This document shows positions 12,631-24,500 of a DNA stretch of 64,000 bases, piece by piece; within the stretch, counting starts at the first letter, position 1, and the number at the start of each line of letters is the position of its first letter. The stretch comes from Trichoplusia ni (Eukaryota; Arthropoda; Insecta; Lepidoptera; Noctuidae), in contig NC_039478.1 in the NCBI RefSeq assembly GCF_003590095.1, positions 3,038,001 through 3,102,000 of the forward strand, in the 5' to 3' direction. The position numbers and the translations under genes are program-made. The notes beneath the pieces are model-generated. The model had not been told where the DNA came from, made no database searches, and saw only the letters and a list, made by a program, of their open reading frames with translations.

Positions 12631-15600
12631 AAGAACATGAATGAAATAAAAAAAACTTGAAACTATGCGTAAGTATATTATTATAATCGACTTTTACTCT
12701 AAAAGGTCTTTTTATTTGTAAAATTCTGCAGAGAGTTTTACCTATGTATGTATGCTTTTAAAACTGTCTTGGAAGCTATGACAAAAAACAAAACACCAAC
12801 ACGACCCACAGTTACAGTCATGTGAGCTTTGCGAGAACGCCTTGCGGGGAGGCTTTAAAAATATCTTCCATTTTCAAATACAGAATAACTAATGTGTGTC
12901 CTCTTTTGACGGCCGACTTCAATTTAAAATGTCGTGGGCTTACCAGAGCCTTCACCGAGAAATATTTTTCTAAATGTTTATTCAACACGTTCGCAGTGAC
13001 CGTGCATACTTAATGGAAGCCTTTTAGTACATTTGCATCACTTTAAAATTTTATATTGCATTTCCTTTAAAAAGCCATTCTGTTTATTTGCGTCTTTTAA
13101 ATAATAAGCCTAGAAGTGGTCGAGCATTGGCGGCATCATTGGCAGTATTGCGTCATAGTGTGCCGTAAAAAGGAAAGAAACGTGAGGAGGACTGGATTCT
13201 GTAAAGATTAAAAAAAAACCAGGTTCAATCGAAATTGGTCTCTATTTACCCCACCAACTCTATTCACCCCATTTCGTAATATAGTACAATTATTGCACAG
13301 CCAGTAGAATCACAAAAATTTAGACCTCAAAAGAACCGCATATTAGGTGACAAACAATTGAACGAAACATAACAATTTCAGTCAGAAATAATATAGTCAA
13401 CTTGTAGTCTCCAAGGTTGTTGAACCTTTTATTAGGCTGGTAAAGATATAAAGCCGTATTAAACATCATTAATTTACTCAAATCGTTATTCGTATACTTT
13501 ACTTGGTAACAAGACAACTAAAAACAGGAATACTGAGTCAAAGTATAATGAACAATAAAGTTGTCGTCAGACTATTGTTTAGAAAGACTATTAATGATTA
13601 ATGCTAATAAAATACCTATTATTATGTCTAGGTATATTTTAATAAGATGTTTTATTTTGTTGAAGAAAACGAAATAAATTGACCTTTATTCAAGCTATTG
13701 CCGAGAAGGTATAGAAGATCAAAAAGCGATAATGCAACAACGATTTCTACTGCGGTGCTTTAAATTGATACATCTCGATTTTGTTACACAGATCGCTTTG
13801 TAAGACTGATATTCTACAAATGTTACTTCTATTAAATTGCATCCTTTATTAATAGACTTGTGTATGAATGTATCAATACTACACCTACATACATTCCATT
13901 TTCATGAAGACAAAAAAGCGAATTGTGTATCTGCAAAATATGCATCCTACCTAGCCAATTATCTCCACTCGTAGATACAATACCAAACTATAATAAAACT
14001 CTATAAACATATGCATATTTCATAACGGTGATTTTTGATAAAGTTGTCTCTCCGCCGTTAAGCCCGGTAATTAAATTAGTACGGCGTAGGGTCAATTTGC
14101 AAAATAATGAATTTTGTCTGCGGCCTGGGCATAATTTTACCGTGCGCAATTTTTTTATTACGGCCCCGGCACTAATGAATTTAAGTGGCTTGGTTGTAAT
14201 CCTTGCATTTTCGTATATTGTGAAGTGATTGGGGCTGAAATTGATTGTGTTATTTCATATCATGTTACTTTGTTGCAGATGGGATTGTATTTAATAGCTT
14301 TGAGTTATTAACAAGCATCAGATGATTGTTTGCTCAATTATTATGCTAGTTAATATTAATATTTAAAGTTTGCTTTCAGTTCTTACTATGTAACATATAG
14401 GATACCTGAAAAAAACATAATTATAACATGAAGAGTATTTTAGATGTAAGTCACCCAACTAGTGAATATTTGTTTAAAACAATTACGACACGATTTTTTT
14501 TATTGACATTAAGTAATTAAACATAGAACGGAGTGAGTAGAAGAAAAAAAAAACAAATACTTTTCGTTTAATTTTATTAGATTGTAATAATAAACATTAC
14601 TATGAAATTAACTCTACTATAATTCCAATGTGTCGTGTTTAATATAGGGAACGTAAAAGCTTTGTCACTGAAACGTGTGACGGCCAACTATATTTATAAG
14701 TTACAATCTAGGTCATTATGTTAGTAAGTGGCACGTACATGTGCCTCAATAAAAATCGAAATGTGTTCAAATAGATAGCTATCTAATAATGTAAACAGCT
14801 GGCCGCGGTAACATTGACTATCGATTATGGCGCCCAACGTGGGCTCCGGTTGACAAATTGTGGTGCACGTTGACGGTGGAAATGATACACAGGACTTTGA
14901 TGGTTTGCCAGCAAATATCAACATTTAGCTCTTCTGATTTTTTCATGCTGTTATTTGGGATTGGTGTCCAATCTGTGGAATGCTGTTTTATTTTGGTTAT
15001 TGGTTATCTTAACTTTAAACACCAAGCTTTGTAGTTTAGGACCCTATGCACAGCCATTAATAAATGTATTTATGTACAACAATAATGATTGCAGCCTATG
15101 TTTTTTTATTAGCTTTCGATGAGTTACCTACTAAAAACTATCTACTATCGCTATAGACTTCTTTATAAATTTCGGGAACAAGGAGATTAGACGCGCAACT
15201 AATAACATTATTGTAACGTTTTGAAAGTGCCTGCAAAACGGACTACTTGAAATAAAAACGTTTGATTTTGAGACAGTGAAACCATTTTTTTTAAAACTTA
15301 ATTTCACTTACCAATAAACCTTAACATTTTTACTAAACCAGTTTCTTTCGAAATCGCGGATTTATTGACTCACCAAAATACCTTAACTATTTAACTACAA
15401 CTATGTCTAAAACATTTCAATGTTTGCTTACAGAAATAAAACTCGCTAAGCCTCACACACAAGGCTCTTGATATCCTGAGAATATTTCCGTCCATTCATC
15501 CGATAATAAGAAATAATCCGGCTCTAAGTTTAGAAGACCATTGGCCCTTTCAAAGAGGTTTAATATAATACCCTCGCCTCTTAGACTTCTAAGGAATTTG

Positions 15601-16052
15601 TGGAAACGTATCAGACAAGATTACTTCAGGTTCTGTAATGTGTACAGACATCTGAAGCTTTAATGTACAGTCTAGACTAAATCTTATAACGTTTGTAAAT
15701 AATGGATCTATGAATACGTTGTTTATAAAAAGTTCGCGAAGGGATGTATAAAGACGATTTTGCTTTTAAATTTATAAAGAAAAGTTCAATGATATGTGGA
15801 GATTTTTGTTTAAAAACAAATATTATTCCTTACTGTTTTATTTAGCTTACACTGCTGGCTTTAGGCCTAAGCTGTCTGTGTTCCACATAGATCACTACAT
15901 TTTTATTTTTAAGACCTTTCGCCTAGGTAGAGAGTGAAGAAGAGATATAAAAAGAAGTAAAAGGATCTAAACAGGGTCTGATATTCACATAAAATAACTT
16001 TTTTATAAAGCGGCTCGTTAAGGCCATTTACTCTTTGGAGGTTTCATACGTT

Positions 16053-16180
16053 ACATGCACAAAAACGCCCAAACTCAGGACAAGCATTTATGGATCAAAA
16101 AAATGCTTGTACGATGCGAGAATCAAAGCCGCGACACGTCGGGCGCTGGGGTTACCTCAACCACTCAGTTATCCGTTCCT
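16053..16180 (-). mobile_element. SINE fragment, reverse orientation
   Basis: On the plus strand, CCCAAACTCAGGACAAGCATT is followed by ATGCTTGTACGATGCGAGAATC and AAAGCCGCGACACG. This is the complement of a tRNA-derived SINE tail and its box B region. Confidence 0.5.
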
Positions 16181-16292
16181 TTAAACTTTGTCATAGTCTT
16201 ACACATTAAAAGTCGAATCGAAACACTACAAGAAGTGTAATAGAACATATCGTTGTATAGGTTGAATTTTCGTCGTACTAAGACTACGATGA

Positions 16293-16612
16293 CAATAGGG
16301 ATGATGACATTTTTTTTGCAGTGTCCGTCTTGTAGTTTTTTGTTTAATAGTGGATACGTATTTTTAATTTGTCCCGCAAACATAAATTGACCAAATTACA
16401 TTGAATCAAATTTACGCGTGACGTCACGACTGAGTATAAATTTTACCATATCGTTACCTCAGAAGCCCCCTCTCCTAAACTTTAAAGCAGTTAATCTTTG
16501 TCAATTCTAGTTTATCTGAAAAAGGAGAAAATACGTGTCTCATACTTTTCAATTATCTAACTGAGAGACTAATGAGGTTTTTTCTTTTTATACCCAGTCA
16601 TCGTCCCTGTTC
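16293..16612 (+). mobile_element. 320-bp MITE, copy 1
   Basis: Terminal inverted repeats CAATAGGGATGATGAC at the left and its near complement (GTCATCGTCCCTGT) at the right flank a non-coding core with GTGACGTCACGAC and TATAAATTTTACCATATCGT. A full copy lies at 42799-43118 in opposite orientation. It has no coding capacity, so it must move in trans. Confidence 0.7.
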
Positions 16613-17188
16613 ATACAAAACACCAATTTTTGTCACTCTATGCTTAGCAACGGTCCTTAATGGTTATAACTGTTCAAGCTTCAAGCAATTTGACCAGCAA
16701 GTTGTACAACAAATCGCTCTGTATTTAACCTCTGTCGTGCGGCATACAACCCTAATGGTGTACCACATAGGTATTTAGAAGTGAATGATTTGTATCACAC
16801 AAATTATCGGTGTGACTATAATCCTTGTCAAGTCGCGACCTTTTGTAAAAGTTGACCTCCGGTTGTAAGGCCAAACGACTGTATTGATTGTACCATGCAT
16901 GTTGTTACGAAAGCGAGCAATGACATTAACTTCATATTTGTTTTTAACAGATCCAGCAATTGGTCGAACGCTCGCTTTGATGGCAGGCGCTTTGAAACAA
17001 CCCCGCTTCCTCAAAGTATTCAGCTTTATTTACGCTACTGTTTTTTTTTACTTTATGTCACTGAATGTTTGTTTATTAAATGACATCGTTGGAGCTACAC
17101 GATCATTTAAACTACAGAGACGCCCAGAAATAAAACCATATTTTATTGAAGTGGTGTTTTTGATAAAATTCGTACTCACCTACAGTAT

Positions 17189-17395
17189 TCTTTATTCCCA
17201 CGGCCACGTATTTATACTCACTTTTCTTCTTTGATTGTCGTTCCGGTTGGTTTTTAGTAACTCTATTTTAAGGCACTTTCCGTCGTTGGCGACTTATTTT
17301 CTAGCAGGCTGAAATTTTTAGGAAAGCTTTTTTGCCGATGCCAATTTTGATAAAATTTGAAAAGAGTGAGTGACATTTAAAATGTGTTTTTTTAG
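17189..17395 (+). repeat. Dispersed repeat, copy 2 (GTCGTTCCGGTTGG element)
   Basis: Second copy of the element at 8904-9089, in the same orientation about 8.3 kb away, diverged by substitutions and small indels. Both copies are followed by long T runs. Confidence 0.6.
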
Positions 17396-18554
17396 ATTTT
17401 TAAGTCTACATTTTTTTTTCTCAAATATTATTTTTGTCCTCATAAAACAACACTCATATAACCACTTTAATTTTTTCATGAGGATCATCAAGGATTCCAA
17501 TCCAAATCGGACGAAATCTATCTGGCAAACAAACTTATGTGGCGTCACTCTTTCGACGATGACGTGGCTACATGCAAGGATTAAGTTATATTTGTATTGC
17601 AGCACTCAGATTAATTAATGATGTGGATTAGGGCTTACGGCCAATCCAATCAATAGTTCCGTATTATGGTCTAATGCACTGATGCTGATGAAATAATAAT
17701 TTGGTTATTACGATATTGGTTCATTGTGTCTGTGTTTGCGTATTAACACCGTTGTGTAATTAAATATGAATCGCAGTTAGTGGGTGATGAAATCCAGCAG
17801 AGGCTAAATGAATGCTTACACTCGTTCTTTGGTTTTATATACTAAGACAGAACAGTGAAGAATTACAAGACTGTTTTAAAATGTTGTCGTCTACAAACAT
17901 TCTGGCCACTGCACTCATAATACGCAGGATTGGACAAAATGTTTGTAAACGATATATGAACAGCAATCATAATAATATACTCGTGCAGACAAAATAATTC
18001 ACTTTTATTGCTTTTAAAAATCTGAAAAATATTGACACCAAGCGTTTCGGTTCATAAATTCACAAATGTATATCAATCACTTTTCATCAATGTCCTCTCC
18101 ATACAAACCCTATTACAGTTCAATCATACCTGTAGTCTCGCTTCCCCCTTTATTGACCAAAACGTATATTTGTGTGTGTACACCGCGTTACAAAGCAGAC
18201 CCCATCAGTTTGTTACTAGGCAACATTTGAATTCCGCGTCGCTTCGCCTCCCCTGTACGCCTGCACTCGAGTGCACCGACAATTTTAATGCTATGCTTTG
18301 CAGGAATTTATTTATTGTGAATTCGAATAGAAATTTGAGAGCCCTATCTACTTGAGTTACTTTCGAGTGGCTCTATTATTGCAGCGATGAGTGATTCGGT
18401 GAAATTTGTGATTATAGTGGGGTGGAAGGAAAAAAGAAACATCAGCAATTAAATTACAATCAAAATTTTAATAATATTATATTAACACCGTAACTTAAAC
18501 AAACAAAACTTACACAAACAATACTAAAACTACAAAATAAACGCTTACATAATT
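17396..18554. other. Gene-free stretch after the ERICH6-like gene
   Basis: It contains the 3' flank of the ERICH6-like gene on the minus strand. A frame of 107 codons at 18032-18355 has no recognisable features. I see nothing else. Confidence 0.5.
18467..18472 (-). terminator. Possible poly(A) signal (ATTAAA) of the ERICH6-like gene
   Basis: ATTAAA on the minus strand lies about 83 bases downstream of the TAG at 18555. It is a common variant signal, but the flanking DNA is so AT-rich that chance occurrence is likely. Confidence 0.3.
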
Positions 18555-21500
18555 CTAAAATTGACCTGTAACCTTCATAGCAAAATCATTTTGTGTCCGT
18601 ACTTTGTTTCTTACGGTTCTGAGTAGTCTCTGAATGTTTTCAACGCTGCCGCTCCTCGCAGGTTTCTTGTCGTAAGGTGTGGCGACGTCGGCCATATCAG
18701 ACGTCTCCGTATCTATTATCTCATCACTCTTCAACAACCTCCCCAAATTAATTTTGAGACTCGTCGCGCCATCTCTAAAAACCAAGTTAATATTCGCTTG
18801 GTCGAAAATTTTCAGTGAAAATTGTTCGTTTAATTTCACCGCTTTCATTCTTATTTGGAACGGTTTAAATTTCTGGAGTAGTTTCGTTGCCTTTTCCTTG
18901 ACGAAATTGTCGAGTTCTATTGAGAGCATTTCTTGCTGGGTATGTTTATAGCAGCTGTCGGATGGATCTTCTGTTTTATCGGGTTTCGCGATTAGTTCGA
19001 CGTCTCTATCGTGCATACGAGTGTTGACGAACACTTGTTGTAAAACTGGGGGATCGTTCAAGGTATGCCACTTCCACCTCCCTGGTGGTCCAAGCTTGGG
19101 ATCCACGAGGAGGCCTTCGGATTGGTTGTACTTCAGTCTGTTGAACAAAGTATTTTATAAGATTTTATGTTGAGTGTAGTTTTGATGATGGGAATCTAAT
19201 TAATTTTTACTTTCGGGGGTAATTAGTTATCACGTCTCGTAACATACATTGTAACGGAATTGCAGCATCAATGTACGTTCATGCATTTACATTAGACAAT
19301 GTATTGAAACTATACGGGTCTGCAGTCCCCTAAGGAAATATATGGTCGTGATCGTAATGCGCCACCTGTAGAATGCGCCAAGATTTGTGTTACTAGGTAA
19401 GTAGGCCAACCAATGGGAGGAAAGCCACGCCTCGCTTCTCTTTTACAGCAGCGCCAAAATTGCTCATTTTGCACGATCCCTGAATACATAAACAAGCAGC
19501 TAGGGTATATCTGAATCGTAAAAGGCAAAGAGAGATGCAAATAGTGCTAAGCTACGTCTTCGGAATTCGATTTCACATAAGCATTTTTTTTTATATAGGT
19601 CTAAGAATAAATACAGGATATTGCATATGTGGGAACAAACATATCGATCTTCAATTTAGTGTCTACTTTCAAGCTGTGTGGAGATGACTAGATCCTAGAT
19701 CATAGCAATGAGTGATAGTCGATAGATAGTCGCTGCACTTCTCTATCAAAAAACTTGTAACACTTGTTTAACCAAAGATAAGTATGATTTCACTAAACTA
19801 GATCCAGATCAGCTCATCTTATTTCGTCACATATGAACAACTCTATAAATAAATCCATTAACTTAATGTCATCTTCGACTTATTAGGCAATTCATATTTT
19901 TTTAGACTAAAAAGCAGGTAGACTATCTTCAGGTAGATTTAAAAAAAACGAGATACATTGTTAATGTCTACATTTCAAGAAATTACGCAGATAGCAATCG
20001 ATCCAAACGCATCAACTGTTGCGTGTGAAAGTTGGGACTATTAACGTCACTCGAGTTTTCAGGACCTACTAAACCATCTTATTTTTTTTAAGTACATGAT
20101 AAAAGAAAAAATCCCAACCCCTTCAAATTATCATTACAATGAACGAAATATACATAAACAACAAAATTCAGAATGATATAAAATCGGGTCACTGATTATC
20201 TGAATATATTATGTAGTTATCAATTCTTTACCTTGTTAACAAAGAAAAAATAAAACAACAATTTATAATGATACATGTGTTGCTTACCTAACGTTTCCAC
20301 AATGATCGTAGACCACACCATTGCCAAGGACGTCAAATAAACCGAGAACAGTTATGGGTTTTACTCTCCCAGACTCGTTCTCTTCACCAGAACTGTATAC
20401 TACGTAGCGCTGACCTATATTTGACTCTAAAACAATAAAAATAAGGCTGAATTTTCACATGGTCATATTAATTATCCTTTTTTACTGTTACTAAAATTTG
20501 TCTTGATGTTAAAAACTAGCTATCGAACATAATAATTCGTAAATGAGAACTAGCTAAGTCAGACTTTAGGCTATAATATATAATCCTAGGTTATGAGAAG
20601 AAATGATATTTTATGTTATTATGAATGAATTTTAGGACTGATATAGAAAATAGTTCCAGTTATGAGGGGGTCAGAACTGGCTAAATGGTTCAATGGTGTA
20701 GTAGCAACACTCGGTGCTGCCCGCCATCTGTTACATGAACTTGGCTCCAACACGCTACCACGTATCTAGATGTCGATGAGAGCTAAATTCCAACCCACCA
20801 CACAACTACATACCAACCTTCAGCATTATAGTAGTCTAACGCGATAGCACCGTTCCTGTAATACCAGTGCCCCCGTCCGTTGTCGTCGATATCTGCCAAC
20901 CTGACCCCAGAGTCGTAAAACAACTCTTTATCCCCTTTGTGCCGCTCAAACCAGTCATATTGCGGATTCACAGGCTCCATTTTGTAAATATTCATCTAAA
21001 AACAGTTTGCAAGGTAAACATAGATGGTTGTAATCAATATTGGACACAACATGAAATTTGTAGGTGAAAAGATGGACAGAGTAACAAAAACTTTGTGATT
21101 TACACATTAAAAATATTTCTTAACACAAAAAAAAAATCAGTCCTCAGTTTTAACATACCCTTCGCATTATCTTCTTTGTAGGCAGTTTAGTCCATCCCTT
21201 CTCTATAAAATCTCTGTCAGACAGTCGATATCGAATAATGCCATGTTTATAGCTCTTCTATAATTAGAAAAGATTAATGAAAATTAAGTTGTTTCAGGTA
21301 CTCAAGTGATCACTGATCTCTAATAATAAAAATAAAAAAAATATCTCAAACACCAAACGCGTTTACCTCTGTTCACCAGTTTAAAGGCTACCGTGCCATC
21401 CCTACTAATATTATAAATGCGAAAGTAACTCTGTCTGTCTGTTACGCTTTCACGTCTAAACCAGACACGCAGAGACACGCAGAGACACGCAGAGACACGC

Positions 21501-24500
21501 AGACAGACACGCGTAACGGCGAAACATGTTCCAGAAACATCGTTATAACGTTTTAACATAACTCTGCAGCAAAATAATATTGCAGTTCCGCGGTAGCGAG
21601 GCCGCTTGTTTGATTTAAACAATCCCTACTCTATATCAGTGTAATATATTATAGCCGCGCGGATGAAATCGCGTGTAATAGCTATTACTAGTCTAAAACC
21701 AGACTTTTTGATTGGTGGTAAAAACTGTGCTGAAAGTCTGGTAGATAGATTCTCGTGTTGTATGTAACATTTAATTTTTGCTTCATCGTTACAAGGTTAA
21801 AAGCTGTTTAAATTATTGAACCTGCGTCATTCAAAGAATAGCTCTCTAAGGCTTAAAAGGTGCCTAACCCTTTGAATTTTAATCGTTATCATTATTTTAT
21901 TGCAACTCGTCTATAACAAAATAATGAGGCTGTCTATTACTGTCTGTCCGTCTGTTCATCTACCGCCTAACCGTTTATGTATTTCACTGATTTTATCCTT
22001 CAATGTGAGAGACAAATTATTATTTTTTACCAAAAAACAACATCGAAAAGTGTTTTCAATGAAATACTGCTGTACCAACTAATACTCAAGGGCTGGACTC
22101 GAACCCACATCCACCGATTATCTAGTTGGATGCCTTTACCCACAGGCCACGCAGTCTTATCGCGGTTCTTATATCGGCGAATTTAAGCATTGCAGTCGAG
22201 CGAAACTCGCGTGATTAGGTGTTTTTTTAAAGATTTTGATTATCTGTACTAATTGTATCAAATATGCAACATTATTTTCTTTAAATATACTACATACATT
22301 CATGCCCTGGGAAACCTGCGCGGCAGAAGCTATATCGATCCACCCCACTGCCCGCCACCCGGTAGGACACGTTCGTGTGAGTTGCATTCATTGCGGAGCC
22401 GCCCAGCTCTGGTACCAACTGTGGTATATCATCGCCGGCAATGTATCGCAACTTGGACGTATTTCTCGTCTCATCTCAATCACCTGTAGTCCGAATTACT
22501 TCACTTGTTATATTACTTGACAATATAATTTCATAAGGCAAATTAGCTACTGAAATAATCTCAAATAGCTGAAGATCGGCTAAGACGGTGCTAGAACTAA
22601 CTTCAAAAAAAAATTAACTTAAGTAATTATGCTTCCGAAAATAGCAGTGCACGTTGCACGACCGAGTGGTCATCACACTGATTTGATAAAAAGCTCTCGC
22701 TTTTGAAATGCAACAACGGGCCTCGCAAGCGCGCACCTATAGTAACAATTTTCTAAGGAGTTATGTTAAAACTTTGATTTTTCCTAAGATATTTAATAAA
22801 ATTAAATAATTGTAAGAGAAAATTTATGTAACGTATCCATTAACGTATCTATGTTTTTAAGGATTAATACGATATTAACAATAGTTTTTATTGTCAACAA
22901 AAAAATGGTCATAGTAAGTCATCCTTAAAAGATAGTAGATCTTTGTAGACTTTTATAAATATTAAATTTTTGTTGTACATTATTCTGATCTATCTTGTAA
23001 TGTTTACAGACATCGTTTGCTAGGAACGTGTAACATAAAATTTTAATAACAATATAAGAACAGAAAATAGAAAACAGTTCGACTCGCGATCCCGCCGCGT
23101 CTGCTCATGATTAAGGACTCCGGTTGGGTCCGAAACTAGTCGGGCTACCCCGATAAATACGCGTGAGTAAACCGTTACATCATTTAATAATATAAGAAAC
23201 CTTTAAAATTATCAGCGTTCTCTACTATATCTCGACTTTAGTTTTGTCTGAAACTAGTTAGAAAATCCTGGTGAATTGGCGAGTAAAAACCTTTGCTACT
23301 TTTAATAATTTAGTGATATGGGAAAAACATACAGATTACGAAAGTGACGTCCAGAGACCAGTGACCAAGTTTACTATGGTATATTCAATAAGTTATTTGA
23401 TTTACCTCAAATTCTAAACTTGACCCCCGCTCTATGTTTGCTTGCGTGAGATCCAAGAGCTCAGCGTCTTGGAATTCCAGGCGTGTCTTGAAAAGCAATG
23501 GTTCTACTTGCACATCCATTTCATCTTTGTAATGTGCATCGAAATGTGTAACTTTCTCTCCTTGAACCATGTATTTAAATTGATCTTGCCTCCTGGGACA
23601 CGCAAGAATATCCGAACTAAGTTTCTCTACCACAATTTTTGTTTCCACTGAAGGTGGTGGTGCTCTTGCTTCTTCTAACACACGTGCCCTTTTTTGTTTA
23701 TCTACTTCCTTTTGTTTTGCTAATCTTTTTTCTTTACGCACTTTCCTTTCGGCGTCGCGTTCTTTGTCGCTTATTAATATTCTCATGATAATTGCATTAG
23801 AATCGTGCCTTTCTCTAGGTATCCTATCAGGAGGTTTTGAAGGTTTTTCTTCTTTAGATTTATCCGCTTTAGCCTTTTTTTCGGGTGAAAGGTTTTCTTT
23901 CTCATTTTCCTTTTTAGGTAGCTTATTTTTCTTTGATTTTGGTTGTTTTGTTTTCTTTTTGGATTTACCTTTAACTTTGTCTCCTGATTCCAGACCTGCA
24001 TCGTCTTCATCTTTGCGTTTGGGTTTCTTGGCATCTTCTTTTAATTTATTGTCAAGAGCCTTCTGAATTAACGCCATTGATTGTGCTTTTTCTTCTGACA
24101 ACCTTTTACCTTTAGAATAACTCTTAGTAAAGGTTGCCAATAACGCCTTCAAATCTTTTTTGTTTTTCTCATCATTAGTAAGACCTTTTAAACATTCTTT
24201 AATAAAGTTTCTTACTACCTCTATGTCTTCTTTTGTACCTTTTTTAACAACTGCACATAAATTTGATAACTCATTTACTACATTAGTATTCATTTCAGGT
24301 GTGCAACACTGTATTGTTTTTCTTAATATAGTATTTATCTCTTTCGTTATCCCTTGATTTAAGTCACCAGTTTCATCATATTCTTCTTTCAAATGTTGTA
24401 ATTTGTTAACAAGTCCGTTGCTAAACTCTTGAGCGATAGCCAGAGGTATGTCTTTACCTTTTCCCTTTTCCTTTTTGGGTTCTGTAGTGCCTTTAGTTTT

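Larger units (their letters stand above)
11416..16292. other. Gene-free stretch with tRNA-like and LTR-primer-site-like relics
   Basis: It holds a tRNA-like repeat near 12474-12630 and a primer-binding-site-like motif at about 14827-14845. A reverse-oriented SINE fragment lies at 16053-16180. Otherwise it is AT-rich DNA without a credible gene. Confidence 0.5.

Noticed and set aside
16775..17618. Overlapping frames of 79-116 codons on both strands
   Set aside because: No domain or splice support. They cross a dispersed repeat whose other copy (8904-9089) is not open.
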